Source: Haloarcula sp. CBA1127
GTDB lineage: Archaea; Halobacteriota; Halobacteria; Halobacteriales; Haloarculaceae
Reading direction: 5' to 3'
NCBI RefSeq assembly: GCF_001485575.1
Contig: NZ_BCNB01000006.1
Coordinates: forward strand, 1,364,001 to 1,428,000
DNA: 64,000 nt
Shown here: piece after piece, positions 1 to 8,599 of the stretch
Layout of the letters: the number at the start of each line of letters is the position of its first letter
Numbering within the stretch: position 1 is the first letter of the stretch
Translations under genes and position numbers: made by a program
Notes under the pieces: model-generated
The model's input: the letters and a program-made list of their open reading frames with translations, nothing else
The model's database searches: none
Told to the model about the DNA's origin: nothing

Positions 1-74
1 GTCGGCCCACTACTGAGGGGCTGACACCAATAACAAGGGTTCCCTCTCATGTTGGGCTGAAAGCGATACTGCCT

Positions 75-90
75 GAACGCGGAAGCGTTC
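75..90. repeat. short perfect hairpin in leading non-coding stretch
   Basis: GAACGC and GCGTTC pair around a GGAA tetraloop. No gene is recognised in bases 1-227; this hairpin and the inverted repeat at 153-184 are the only structured elements. It could belong to the 3' end of a gene outside the window or to an untranslated region. Confidence 0.4.
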
Positions 91-152
91 TGGTGTCTAC
101 AAATAGAGGTGGATATTGTTTAAACATTCCGGTGCATTGAATACCGCGTCAA

Positions 153-184
153 CGTCTCACACGCCATATTTCAGGGGTGAGACG
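153..184. repeat. 8-bp perfect inverted repeat, possible terminator
   Basis: CGTCTCAC at 153-160 and GTGAGACG at 177-184 form a perfect 8-bp stem with a 16-base loop. It lies about 45 bases beyond the stop of the minus-strand GH2-like gene, so it may act as a transcription stop for that gene. No clear U-tract is present, so the role is inferred. Confidence 0.35.
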
Positions 185-227
185 GCCACTATCGCATCAA
201 GTTTCCATGGCATATCACGCACCTGTA

Positions 228-2072
228 TTACTCGCTAATACGATACTCGTTCTTGACGACGTGCTGTCCGTCGGTGACTGCGAGTGTCACCTCGTCGCCG
301 GCCGACAGCGTGAGCGTGTCTACGGGGACGCGGGCGAAGGGCCCGACGGTGTGTTCGGCCTGCTCGCGCTCGCCGTTGTAGTCCCACTCGACGGTGAGAT
401 TCGCACTCTCCGGCCTGTCGTGGAGGACGACGACGTCCCGCTCTCCGGGACTGGGCGCGGAGAGGACGACCTGTGTGGGCTCGTAGCTGTCGGCGAGCAC
501 GTCGTGTGCCGTCTTTTCGCTCCCGTCAGCGGCGAGTACGCCCATACCCGCATCGCCGACGTCTCGGAGACTGTCGAGGACGACGACCGGTGCGCGGCGC
601 TGGCGCAATCCCTCGGCCACCCCGCGGACAACGTCGGCCTGGTACGCCTGTGACGCAGCCACTCCGTCGTTGGTATATCGGTTGTGCCGGGCGCGGTCGA
701 ACCCTGGGCAGTCTGCCGGATCAGCCGTACCGAGCGCACCGGCCCCGAAGCCTGCCACGACATCCCCAACGTCGAACTGGGAACAGAGCCACGGGAGGTC
801 GGCCGTGTCGCCGTACCGCCACCCCGGGTACAGCGTGGCCGCGTCGGGGTCGATTCCGGGGGGGCCGACGACCGGGAACGTCGGGACGGAGTCGACGGCC
901 GACGCCACCGATGCGGCATCCGCGTCGTCGTAGCTAGCCCGCCAGGCACGCCACCGAAAGCGAAGTCGGTCGAGAAAGCCCGATCCCAGCCCATTGGCGT
1001 ACGACGGCACCGGCTCGTCGTGAACACCGACCGCCGCGAAACTGGGATGCTGTGCGTATGCCGCATCGAGCTGCGCCGCGAGGGCAGTTCCTCGTTCGGT
1101 GTCGAACGAACCGGGGCCTGACAAGGGAAGGTCCTGCCAGAGCAGGACGCCGTGGTCGTCACAGGCGCGAGCCACCTCTGGCGGCGTCCCCTGCGCCCGT
1201 ACCCGAACCAGATTTGCATTGGCGTCGACGGCCCGCTTGACGTCCTCCGCGGTCGGGTCCAGCAGCGTCACGCCGCGAACCGGCACGTTTTCGCCGTTGA
1301 CCCGCAGGCCATCGTCGTACGAAACGGTACGGAGTCCCGTCGTCACCGAGTGCTCGTCGTCGCCGAGTTTTGCCCTGAGGACGTAGCGGGACTGTTCGCC
1401 GCGGTCGTGGGGCCACCACAGCGATGGGTCGCGTACGTCCATCGTATAGGTCACCGACGTCGTCTCCTCATCGGTCGAGACGCGGGCTCGGTCCATCATC
1501 CCGCCGCCGCGAACGTCACCTTCCGGCCGGAGCGAGAGTGTAATCCGGTCGTCGAGTGGCTCTTCGGTCAGGACGGTCGCCGACACGTCCACCGTCGCAC
1601 CGGTCACGTCTTCTTCCGATAGCTGTGGCTGGACCGAGAGTTCGCTCACACACGGGTCCGGTCGGGTTTCGAGGGTCGCGTCCCACCAGATGCCCGGAAC
1701 GCAGCGTTCCGGCGGAAGCTGGTCGGTCGCGTGTAGACCGCCGAAACGGTCCTCCGGCGCGCGACATTCCACGACGACCCGGTATTCCTCGCTCTCGGGG
1801 AGTCGGACCCGGAGCGGCTCGAAGTAGGCGTCGTGGCTGGTGAGCAGATCGCCGTTGCACCACACACGTGTGTGCGCGTAGGTTCCACTCAGTACGAGCA
1901 GGGCGTGTGCGTCGCTCTCGTCCCGCGGGTCCGAGAACGTCGTTTCGTAGGCCACGGCCTCGGCCCCGGCGAACTGCTCGGGCCGGCCAGGCACCGACAC
2001 CGGTTCCCACGCCTCCGGGGACGGCATCTCGTCGTCCGGCGCAACCGCCGCGCCGCGCCACTCCAGCGACAT
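228..2072 (-). CDS. glycoside hydrolase family 2-fold protein, probably not a standard glycosidase
   Basis: Protein of about 614 residues with the order of a GH2 beta-mannosidase/galactosidase: N-terminal jelly-roll sugar-binding domain (the stretch with VWCNGD), an immunoglobulin-like domain ending near the SLWWPHDRG motif, then a TIM-barrel domain that starts at GLRVNGENVPVRGV. The usual acid/base Asn-Glu pair is Asp-Glu (GVHDEP), and the nucleophile segment normally like SE(F/Y)G reads AGFG, so the nucleophile Glu appears to be Gly. No signal peptide is seen. An ATG 27 bases upstream is possible, but a TATA-like AGGATATG about 28 bases before the chosen ATG supports a leaderless start here. 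The gene is shorter than typical beta-mannosidases (about 800+). It may be a binding protein, a hydrolase using other residues, or a distant GH2 subfamily. Confidence 0.75.
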   Translation of the reverse strand: MSLEWRGAAVAPDDEMPSPEAWEPVSVPGRPEQFAGAEAVAYETTFSDPRDESDAHALLVLSGTYAHTRVWCNGDLLTSHDAYFEPLRVRLPESEEYRVVVECRAPEDRFGGLHATDQLPPERCVPGIWWDATLETRPDPCVSELSVQPQLSEEDVTGATVDVSATVLTEEPLDDRITLSLRPEGDVRGGGMMDRARVSTDEETTSVTYTMDVRDPSLWWPHDRGEQSRYVLRAKLGDDEHSVTTGLRTVSYDDGLRVNGENVPVRGVTLLDPTAEDVKRAVDANANLVRVRAQGTPPEVARACDDHGVLLWQDLPLSGPGSFDTERGTALAAQLDAAYAQHPSFAAVGVHDEPVPSYANGLGSGFLDRLRFRWRAWRASYDDADAASVASAVDSVPTFPVVGPPGIDPDAATLYPGWRYGDTADLPWLCSQFDVGDVVAGFGAGALGTADPADCPGFDRARHNRYTNDGVAASQAYQADVVRGVAEGLRQRRAPVVVLDSLRDVGDAGMGVLAADGSEKTAHDVLADSYEPTQVVLSAPSPGERDVVVLHDRPESANLTVEWDYNGEREQAEHTVGPFARVPVDTLTLSAGDEVTLAVTDGQHVVKNEYRISE

Positions 2073-2180
2073 ACCTTGTGGCCCGTTCCCCGAGGGCATA
2101 TCCTTTGCCCCACGGCTTCACTTTCACTTTCACTCCGGGGATGGCTCGCTTTGACATAGGTAGCCACCTACTATCCAGAT

Positions 2181-2354
2181 ATGCTCACCGAACTGCACGA
2201 GGCGGCGACACCGACCTGCGAGGCCCAGCACTGCGAGCGCCCGCTCGGCGAGCCAGCGCTGGTGTTTGAGACCGAGGCCGGCCGCCGCGAGGCCCACGAG
2301 TGCGCCTGTGGTGCGGTGACGGTTACCGTCGTGAAGTCGGAGTCGTCCCGCTGA
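2181..2354 (+). CDS. 57-residue putative zinc-binding protein
   Basis: A short ORF starting MLTELHEAATPTCEAQHC. Four cysteines in two pairs (C13-x4-C18 and C41-x-C43) suggest a small zinc-binding fold. Codon use is typical of the neighbours (G/C in third positions) and the ORF fits between the divergent GH2-like gene and the DUF371 gene 26 bases downstream. No recognised family. It could be expressed with the DUF371 gene. Support is the cysteine pattern and position only. Confidence 0.6.
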   Translation: MLTELHEAATPTCEAQHCERPLGEPALVFETEAGRREAHECACGAVTVTVVKSESSR

Positions 2355-2380
2355 AGTACGCCCGGCAGTGATCGGGAGGT

Positions 2381-2812
2381 ATGACACTTGAAGAAGTGGT
2401 CCGTGCACAGGGCCACGAAAACGTCTCCGGCGAGCACGCCAGCACGCTGGAAGTGACGAGCGACGACTTTCTAACCCCTGCAGGTGACTGTATCCTCGCT
2501 ATCGAAGCCGACCGCGTTCCCGCTGACTTCGACAGCGAATTCGTGACGGCCTGTCAGGACGCCAACGCGGCGATTACAGCGACTATCGAAGCCGGCGAAC
2601 AGACCGTTACTGTGACCGGGACCGGCCACCCCGACCTGTCCTTCGAGAACGACCGGAGCCACGTCCTGCGGACGAGCGACTACGTCGACGACCGGACCGT
2701 GATGGTGAACGCTGATTCGGCGGCCGGCGACGTGGACCGGGACCTTGTCGAGGCGCTCGCTGACGGCCACGATGCGACGCTGACGCTTTCTGTGGAGCCA
2801 AGTAGCGAGTAA
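2381..2812 (+). CDS. DUF371 family protein
   Basis: 143 residues matching the archaeal DUF371 family: the N-terminal block RAQGHENVSGEHASTLEVTS followed by DFLTPAGDCILAIEAD is characteristic. The function of the family is unknown. Length is normal for the family and the sequence is complete from ATG to TAA. It lies 26 bases after the 57-residue putative zinc protein on the same strand and converges on the thermosome gene, so the pair may form one transcript. Confidence 0.85.
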   Translation: MTLEEVVRAQGHENVSGEHASTLEVTSDDFLTPAGDCILAIEADRVPADFDSEFVTACQDANAAITATIEAGEQTVTVTGTGHPDLSFENDRSHVLRTSDYVDDRTVMVNADSAAGDVDRDLVEALADGHDATLTLSVEPSSE

Positions 2813-2937
2813 GCAGCGTCTTCTCTGTTGGCGGTCGCGCCGCTATCCGGCTTAGCTGAAAGAAAACGGGTTGTGAACGAATTGACCGCTTAACTCGCGG
2901 CGATGCCGCTCGTGTCGAGGTCGCGTTGCGACCTCGC

Positions 2938-4518
2938 TTAGCTCGACGAGATAACGTCGTCGATACGGACGATCATCGTCGCCGCTTCGGTGGCGGAGTC
3001 GACCGCTTCGCGCTTGACCGCGGCGGGGTCGAGGATGCCGTACTCGACTGGGTCACCGACGACGCCAGTCTGGCCTTCGCTGATGATGCCAGCGATGCCC
3101 TCGCTCTCGTGTTCTGCGCGGAGGTCGACGAGCGCGTCGATGGCGTCGAGGCCCGTGTTCTCCGCGAGGGTGCGGGGCAGCACGTCGACGGCGTCGGCGA
3201 ACGCTTCGACGGCGAGCTGCTTGCGGCCCTCGATGGACGCCGCTTCGGAGCGGATGTGGTCGGCGATGGCGATCTCGGTCGCGCCTGCGCCGGGGACCAC
3301 ACCGCCGGCGTCGAGCGCGGCGATGACGGTGTCGAGCGCGTCGTTGAGCGCGCGTTCGAGTTCGTCGACGACGTGTTCGGTGGAGCCGCGAGCGATGACC
3401 GTGACGGACTCGGCGGTCGCGCCGCCGGTGATGAATGTCACGTCGTCGTCGCCCTGCTTCTCGACGTTGACGCTGTCGGCGTGGCCGAGCGCGTCCTCGT
3501 CAAGGGATTCGAGCGAGCCGACGCGCTTTGCGCCGGTGGCCTCGACGATGTCCTTGGCGGTCGAGGAGCTGATGCTGTCGGCGACGAAGACGCCTTCCTT
3601 GGCAAGCTGGGAGGCGACGCGGTCGGCGACATCCTCGGTGACGAACGCGACGTCAGCGCCGCTTTCGAGGACATCCTCGGCGTAGCCCTGCAGTTCGCCC
3701 TCTTCGGCATCGAGCGCGGCGTTGAGCTGGTCGACGCTGGAGACATTGTACTCAGCATCGATGTTGCTCTCGCGGACGTCGAGCTCGGTGTCGATGACCG
3801 CGATGGACGCGTCCTCGACCGAGGTCGGCATGTTGTCGTGGACGGCCGTCTCGTCGACGATGACGCCCTCGACGAGCTTGGTCGCGGAGGAAGCCGCACC
3901 CGTCTGGGTGTGGACTTCGATGTTGTCTCGGCGGACGCCGTTGCCGCTCTTGGCGTGGCGGACAGCGTCGACGACGACTTCGGCGAGTTTCTCGGCCTCA
4001 ACGTCACCGGTGCCCTTGCCGGTCATCGAGGATTCGGCGACTTCGACGAGCGTCTCGTCGTCGAGGTCGACATCAAGGACGAGCTCGTTGATGGCGTCCT
4101 GTGCGAGTTCAGCCGCGGCAGAGTATCCCTCGACGATTGTTGTCGGGTGGACGTCGTCGTCGAGCAGGTCCTCGCCTTTCGTCAGCAGTTCCCCGGCCAG
4201 CACGGACGCCGTCGTCGTGCCGTCGCCCACTTCGTCCTCCTGGGTCTGGGCGACTTCGACGATCATCTGGGCCGCAGGGTGTTCGATGTCCATCTCGGAG
4301 AGGATGGTCGCCCCGTCGTTAGTGATGACCACATCACCATCGTCGGAGACGAGCATCTTGTCCATGCCGCGGGGACCGAGCGTGGTCCGTACAGACTCGC
4401 TTACGGCCTTTCCGGCGGAGATGTTCGATGACTGTGCGTCCTTCCCGTGTGTGCGCTGGGCGTCCTCATCAAGGATGAAAAGAGGCTGGCCGCCCATGCG
4501 TCGCTGGCCAGATGACAT
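2938..4518 (-). CDS. ths: thermosome (group II chaperonin) subunit, tailless CCT3-like type
   Basis: 526-residue group II chaperonin subunit, part of the cytosolic double-ring that folds proteins using ATP and a built-in lid. Family signatures are clear: the P-loop-like segment [10 protein letters not shown], the nucleotide motif NDGATIL, the catalytic GDGTTT, and the C-terminal equatorial block [11 protein letters not shown]. The protein ends in RIDDVISSS and lacks the Gly-Gly-Met-rich tail of most archaeal subunits. Haloferax CCT3 also lacks that tail, as I recall, so this is probably the third paralog. The initiating ATG is preceded by GTGAGGTT, a possible ribosome site, and a strong TATA box. 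Single-gene transcript, convergent with the DUF371 gene. Confidence 0.95.
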   Translation of the reverse strand: MSSGQRRMGGQPLFILDEDAQRTHGKDAQSSNISAGKAVSESVRTTLGPRGMDKMLVSDDGDVVITNDGATILSEMDIEHPAAQMIVEVAQTQEDEVGDGTTTASVLAGELLTKGEDLLDDDVHPTTIVEGYSAAAELAQDAINELVLDVDLDDETLVEVAESSMTGKGTGDVEAEKLAEVVVDAVRHAKSGNGVRRDNIEVHTQTGAASSATKLVEGVIVDETAVHDNMPTSVEDASIAVIDTELDVRESNIDAEYNVSSVDQLNAALDAEEGELQGYAEDVLESGADVAFVTEDVADRVASQLAKEGVFVADSISSSTAKDIVEATGAKRVGSLESLDEDALGHADSVNVEKQGDDDVTFITGGATAESVTVIARGSTEHVVDELERALNDALDTVIAALDAGGVVPGAGATEIAIADHIRSEAASIEGRKQLAVEAFADAVDVLPRTLAENTGLDAIDALVDLRAEHESEGIAGIISEGQTGVVGDPVEYGILDPAAVKREAVDSATEAATMIVRIDDVISSS

Positions 4519-4555
4519 ATGTGTTGAACCTCACTTAAGACAAGGCAAGCGGTTC

Positions 4556-4564
4556 TATATAAAA
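4556..4564 (-). promoter_or_regulatory. TATA box of thermosome gene
   Basis: TTTTATATA on the minus strand, centred about 42 bases upstream of the thermosome ATG. Transcription would start near 4533, giving a leader of about 15 bases that includes a GAGGT ribosome-site candidate. Thermosome genes in haloarchaea are usually heat-inducible; no separate heat-shock element was identified here. Confidence 0.65.
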
Positions 4565-4672
4565 CTTTCTAACAGCGCAGACCGCTCGTCGGGCGACAGC
4601 GCCGTGCTGTCCCTGTAATCCTGGCCGGACCTACACACCTTTTAATATGGGTGTATACACACCGTACAGTAG

Positions 4673-5482
4673 ATGCTGGAGCTGGAGCACGGCTTTCGCG
4701 TCGTCGACGTGCACGCACGGCTGGAACCCGACGAGCAGCGCCGACCCCGAGACGGCATGGGCGACCCGGAGCAACTGGAGCGGGAGATGCACCAGGCCGG
4801 CGTCGTCCGCTCCGTCGTCTTCCCCGGTGAGCGAGACGGCTCGTATCTGAAAGCGAACAACGCCGTCGCCCGGATGACCGTCGAGCGACCGATGGTCGCC
4901 TTCGCCAGGGTCAACGGCGCCCGGGACCCGGGAAGCGGCCCCGGGTCGACCCTCCGCAACCTCGCAAGTAGTCGCACGGACGACCACACTTCCCCGGAAG
5001 ACATCGAGCAGTACGCATACGACGACCGGTTCTACGGCTTCAAGCTCCATCCGCCGACCGATGGGCTGCCAGACGAGGACGTGCTCGCAGAACTAGAGTC
5101 GGTGTCGCTGCCCGTCATCGTCCACGGTGGCGAAGGGTTCCAACCCGAAGCTGTCGCCGAGTCGCTGCTGGCGTATGACTTCCCGGTTATCCTCTCACAT
5201 TTCGGCGCGCACCCGCTCCGGAAGGACCTGATGGAACGGGCCATCGACTTGCTGGAGACCCACGATAATCTGTATCTCGACACCAGCGCGGTCCGCTACC
5301 GGGGGCCGATGGAACGGGCGGTGTTAGAACATCCCGACCGTGTTCTCTTCGGGAGCGGCGTTCCCGGTGTCCACCCGAACGTGGCCGTGATGGAGATTCT
5401 AACACTGGACGTTCCCGAAGACGCGATGCGAAAGGTGTTTTCGAACAATCCCAACCGCGTCATTGAGGCGCTGGCCCCCTGA
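4673..5482 (+). CDS. amidohydrolase-fold (TIM-barrel) protein with atypical metal site
   Basis: 269 residues with the amidohydrolase-2 layout: start strand FRVVDVHARLE, middle strands YGFKLHPPTDG and VIVHGGEGF, then ILSHFGAHP, and a late strand VLFGSGVPGVHP followed by the VFSNNPNRVI end typical of the family. Key metal ligands look changed: the first strand has HAR rather than HxH, and the late strand has FGSG where active members have FGSD. The lysine strand (FKLHPP) and the HGGEG and SHFG histidines remain. TTTTAATATG about 28 bases before ATG suggests a leaderless message. Substrate unknown; it may have a different or lost catalytic activity. Confidence 0.75.
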   Translation: MLELEHGFRVVDVHARLEPDEQRRPRDGMGDPEQLEREMHQAGVVRSVVFPGERDGSYLKANNAVARMTVERPMVAFARVNGARDPGSGPGSTLRNLASSRTDDHTSPEDIEQYAYDDRFYGFKLHPPTDGLPDEDVLAELESVSLPVIVHGGEGFQPEAVAESLLAYDFPVILSHFGAHPLRKDLMERAIDLLETHDNLYLDTSAVRYRGPMERAVLEHPDRVLFGSGVPGVHPNVAVMEILTLDVPEDAMRKVFSNNPNRVIEALAP

Positions 5483-5545
5483 CCACCGGCACTCCTGCCC
5501 CAGTCGAACGGTCGCGACCAGTACCAGTTATCGCCACCCCACCGG

Positions 5546-6451
5546 TTATCGCCAGTCGTACACAGTCACTGCGCGGTTCGTTCGCGCAGAGCGACCGTTC
5601 GGATTCCGGCGAGCCGTCCGGTCGGTCACGCGTGCCCGGACGCCGTCGATGATTCCTGACCCGACGCCGCCGAACACGTCCTGCCCAGTGCCGAGCCACT
5701 GCGACGGCGTCGTCTCCCCCCGCACGACATCAAATAGCGCGTCCTTCGCGTCACCGACCGCGTGACTGAGGATTCGCCGCACCACGGTCGGCCGGATGTT
5801 GTAGTTCTTCACCAGTCGGTAGGCGAGCGAGCGGTACTTCCAGTTCCAGTCAGTCTCGGCGATACCGCCGTCGGCCTCGAACTCGCGGCTGACGCACATT
5901 TCGGTGCTCCAGTCGACGCCGTACTCACCGGCGGCCATCCGGTGTGCGAAGTCCCGGGCACTGCCGACGTTTAGGTACTCGTCGAACCCGTCGAGCGCTT
6001 CCAGCACCTCGGCATCGAACGCGACGTTGCCGGGATTGAAGTACGTCACGTCGCGGCCGGCGATTGTCCGCGTTTCCTCTGTTTCGGTCGTCATCCCGGC
6101 CCACAGTTGCTGGTGTGTCGGCCCGGTGATAGCCTGGGCGGCCCCCGAGAGCCCGTCTTTCACGGCGTCAGCCCAGCCGGACTCGACAGAGAGTGATTGA
6201 TGAACGAGCGCGATAACGTCCCCTGTTGCCCGGTCAATCCCTGCGTTGCGAGCGACTGTTACCGAGCGGTCGGCGATTTCGACGAGAAGAGAGATGTCGT
6301 CCCGGTCGCGGACCATACCAGTCGTGCCGTCGGCTGACGGGCCGTTGACGACAATCACTTCGGCATCGGGAACTTGCTCGGTGAGTGCGTCCAGACAGCC
6401 GGTCAGCTCCTCCCGGCCGTTCAACGTCGGGACCACTACCGAGATATCCAT
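5546..6451 (-). CDS. family 2 glycosyltransferase
   Basis: 301-residue GT-A fold glycosyltransferase that would transfer a sugar from a nucleotide donor, substrate unknown. The N-terminus MDISVVVPTLNGREELTGCL is the standard GT2 opening. VIVVNGPSADGT and ARNAGIDRATGDVIALVHQS follow; the usual DxD position reads LVHQS, so the metal motif is atypical. No membrane segments are evident. CTTTTAAGC about 30 bases upstream of ATG is a good TATA box. It is followed by an unrelated plus-strand gene and preceded by a methyltransferase on the same strand about 95 bases away, so co-transcription is possible but not shown. Confidence 0.85.
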   Translation of the reverse strand: MDISVVVPTLNGREELTGCLDALTEQVPDAEVIVVNGPSADGTTGMVRDRDDISLLVEIADRSVTVARNAGIDRATGDVIALVHQSLSVESGWADAVKDGLSGAAQAITGPTHQQLWAGMTTETEETRTIAGRDVTYFNPGNVAFDAEVLEALDGFDEYLNVGSARDFAHRMAAGEYGVDWSTEMCVSREFEADGGIAETDWNWKYRSLAYRLVKNYNIRPTVVRRILSHAVGDAKDALFDVVRGETTPSQWLGTGQDVFGGVGSGIIDGVRARVTDRTARRNPNGRSARTNRAVTVYDWR

Positions 6452-6546
6452 ACCTCTGGATAGGACGGCGAAGGCGCTTAAAAGTCGCGGGAGACGGACG
6501 GCGACGTTCCGATACAGAGAAAACAGGTCGTTCGAACAGCGCCACG

Positions 6547-7251
6547 CTAGACGTGAGTGTTCCAGTACGACACCGATGCCAGCTTTTCCCCGAGTGGCGT
6601 GCCGCCGAGCGCCGTATCGAGCGACCGGAACGAGGCGGCCAGTTCGTTCGGAATCTTCCGGTAGAAGCCGTACGGAAGCAGCCAGTCGTGGTTTGCGCCT
6701 GTCAGTTCTAGTCCGGCTCCGTCTAACAGCCGGTCAATCTCCCAGCGCGAATAGAGCCGCGACCCCATCGGGAGCGCCCAGTTGTATATCGACCGGGTCG
6801 AAAACCGGTTGAACGTATCGAAGAAGACCTGTTCCTTCGAGACGCGGCGCATCTCCGCGAGAAACGCCGCCGGGGTGTCAGCCAGATGGAAAAACCGCAT
6901 CGCAAACACGGTGTCGAAATGGTCATCCGGGAACGGGAGCCGGGCGGCGTCGCCCCGCATGAACTCGACGCGGTCGTCGACACCAGTCGCCTGTGCCTTC
7001 TCACGGCCCTGCTGGAGCATCGGTCCTGAGATGTCCAGCCCGGTGATGTTCGCGCCGCGCTCGGCCAGCATCACAGTGAACCGTCCGGTCCCGCAAGCTA
7101 CTTCTAGCACGTCCTTATCGGCCACAGGGCCGATTGCGTTGAGGACGGCCTGTTTCTCACGTCGGTCGATCAGCCGCCCGCCACGGGAGAACCGCTTGGC
7201 CTCGTACTCTTCGGCCACGGTGTCGGCCTGATACCACTCCTGCCCTTTCAC
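6547..7251 (-). CDS. class I SAM-dependent methyltransferase
   Basis: 234 residues. SAM-binding motif I VLEVACGTGRFT (about residues 50-61) is followed by the acidic ITGLDIS strand, RGDAARLPFPDDHFD (motif II region) and FFHLADTP. These place it in the Methyltransf_11/25 group that includes UbiE-like enzymes; the substrate cannot be read from sequence. The start is a GTG (KGQEWYQADTVAEEYE follows), supported by GTTTTATCC centred about 29 bases upstream as the TATA box of a leaderless message. The gene next downstream is the GT2 glycosyltransferase. Confidence 0.88.
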   Translation of the reverse strand: MKGQEWYQADTVAEEYEAKRFSRGGRLIDRREKQAVLNAIGPVADKDVLEVACGTGRFTVMLAERGANITGLDISGPMLQQGREKAQATGVDDRVEFMRGDAARLPFPDDHFDTVFAMRFFHLADTPAAFLAEMRRVSKEQVFFDTFNRFSTRSIYNWALPMGSRLYSRWEIDRLLDGAGLELTGANHDWLLPYGFYRKIPNELAASFRSLDTALGGTPLGEKLASVSYWNTHV

Positions 7252-7501
7252 GGTGTATTGCTCACCCCGCGGGGGATAAAACGATACTGGAATCCCCTTT
7301 CGTCGGTCGGACTGTTTTCCCTACCAGACCGACTCCGGTCACGCTCGCTGCCCTGATAGGTCTGGGCGTGACTTCGTGATAGAGACGAGAACCACACGAT
7401 GACGGCCATGTATAAGGACACATTAAACACTTCATAGAATCTGTATTGTTTGGTCATGCATATAGCCAAGTTTTACCAGTAAGTCTTGAATATCAGCCAC
7501 T

Positions 7502-7771
7502 ATGAGCGCATTAACTGAAAACGCTGCACCAGCACCTTTCACTGACGAGGAGTTCCGCGACACCCTGCGTGAACTCCCGCCGAGCGCGAAGCTCGTCGCG
7601 AAGGTACTGGAAGACGATGCCCCGTTGTCACAGGGCGACTTAGCCGAGAGCTCACTGCTCCCGGACCGCACTGTCAGATATGCACTGAACCGACTGGAGG
7701 AGTCTGGTCTGGTCGATTCGCGGTACAGTTTCACCGACGCGCGCAAACAGGTTTATTTCCTCACGGTCTGA
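7502..7771 (+). CDS. small helix-turn-helix regulator (MarR/TrmB-like)
   Basis: 89-residue winged-helix protein. The helix-turn-helix is in the middle: SQGDLAESSLLPDRTVRYAL followed by NRLEESGLVDSR and a wing ending KQVYFLTV. It resembles the short MarR-like proteins common in haloarchaea. It ends 9 bases before the metallo-beta-lactamase gene, so the two are almost surely one transcript. No ligand-binding domain is present, so any signal would have to act through DNA competition or a partner. Confidence 0.82.
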   Translation: MSALTENAAPAPFTDEEFRDTLRELPPSAKLVAKVLEDDAPLSQGDLAESSLLPDRTVRYALNRLEESGLVDSRYSFTDARKQVYFLTV

Positions 7772-7780
7772 CCCATCGGC

Positions 7781-8566
7781 ATGGACTGGCACCGGGCCGA
7801 CGTGTCCGTCCCGACACGGGCACCGACCGGCAGCACGGCAGCATACGTTTGCGGCGATGAAGCGGCTCTTCTTGTGGACCCCCCGGATACCGATGATGCG
7901 CTCGACTCGCTTCTCAGCGACCGTTCCCTCGCTCACATTGCACTCACGCACCACCACCCTGACCACGCCGGTGCCGTTGCACACTACGCCAGAGAGACAG
8001 GCGCAACGGTCTGGGCGCGTCGCGGTCGGGCGAGCGCGTTCGAAGCCGCGACCGGCGTTACCCCGGATAGACTGTTCAGCGGCGGAACGACGATTCCGAC
8101 CGATGCCGGCCCAGTGACTGTCATCGATACGCCGGGGCACGCGCCGGAACACGTCGCCTTCGCCACAGATGGGGCCGTTGTCTCCGGTGACCTCGCCGTT
8201 GCCGAGGGTAGCGTCGTCGTCGGCGCACCCGAGGGCGACGTTCGGGCCTATCTCGCGTCACTGCGGCGACTCCACGCCAGAAACCCCGACGTGCTGTTAC
8301 CGGGCCACGGCCCGCGTATCGAGACGCCGCGGGAGACCTGTGCGCGCCTCATCAACCATCGACTGGTGCGCGAGCGACGCGTTCGGGACGCTGTCCACGA
8401 CGGGGCCGCCACGCTGGATGAAATCCTTGAGGCCGCCTACGAGAAGGACCTCACCGGCGTGCGCGATTTGGCCCGTGGGACAGTGCTGACCCATCTTGAA
8501 AAACTGGCTGTCGAGGGCGCTATTTCATGGGACAGCGAGCGGGCCGCACCGAATCCGGCGGAGTGA
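7781..8566 (+). CDS. metallo-beta-lactamase-fold hydrolase
   Basis: 261 residues. The binuclear metal motif HHHPDHAG (about residues 53-60), then DTPGHAPEHV, SGDLAV and a late GHGP, mark an MBL-fold enzyme of the glyoxalase II/RNase-like superfamily. The C-terminal region (RLINHRLVRERRVRDAV...) forms a winged-helix-like domain as in LACTB2-type proteins, suggesting hydrolysis of an acyl or thioester compound or an RNA-related role; the substrate is not known. It follows the small HTH gene by 9 bases and precedes the YkgJ gene by 33 bases. Confidence 0.9.
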   Translation: MDWHRADVSVPTRAPTGSTAAYVCGDEAALLVDPPDTDDALDSLLSDRSLAHIALTHHHPDHAGAVAHYARETGATVWARRGRASAFEAATGVTPDRLFSGGTTIPTDAGPVTVIDTPGHAPEHVAFATDGAVVSGDLAVAEGSVVVGAPEGDVRAYLASLRRLHARNPDVLLPGHGPRIETPRETCARLINHRLVRERRVRDAVHDGAATLDEILEAAYEKDLTGVRDLARGTVLTHLEKLAVEGAISWDSERAAPNPAE

Positions 8567-8599
8567 CGCCTTTTTGCCCATCCGCCTGCTATCAGGGCT

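Noticed and set aside
2926-4431. 501-residue plus-strand ORF
   Set aside because: It is exactly antisense to the thermosome gene, and its composition (Val/Asp/Gly/Arg) is what reading GC-rich haloarchaeal genes backwards gives.
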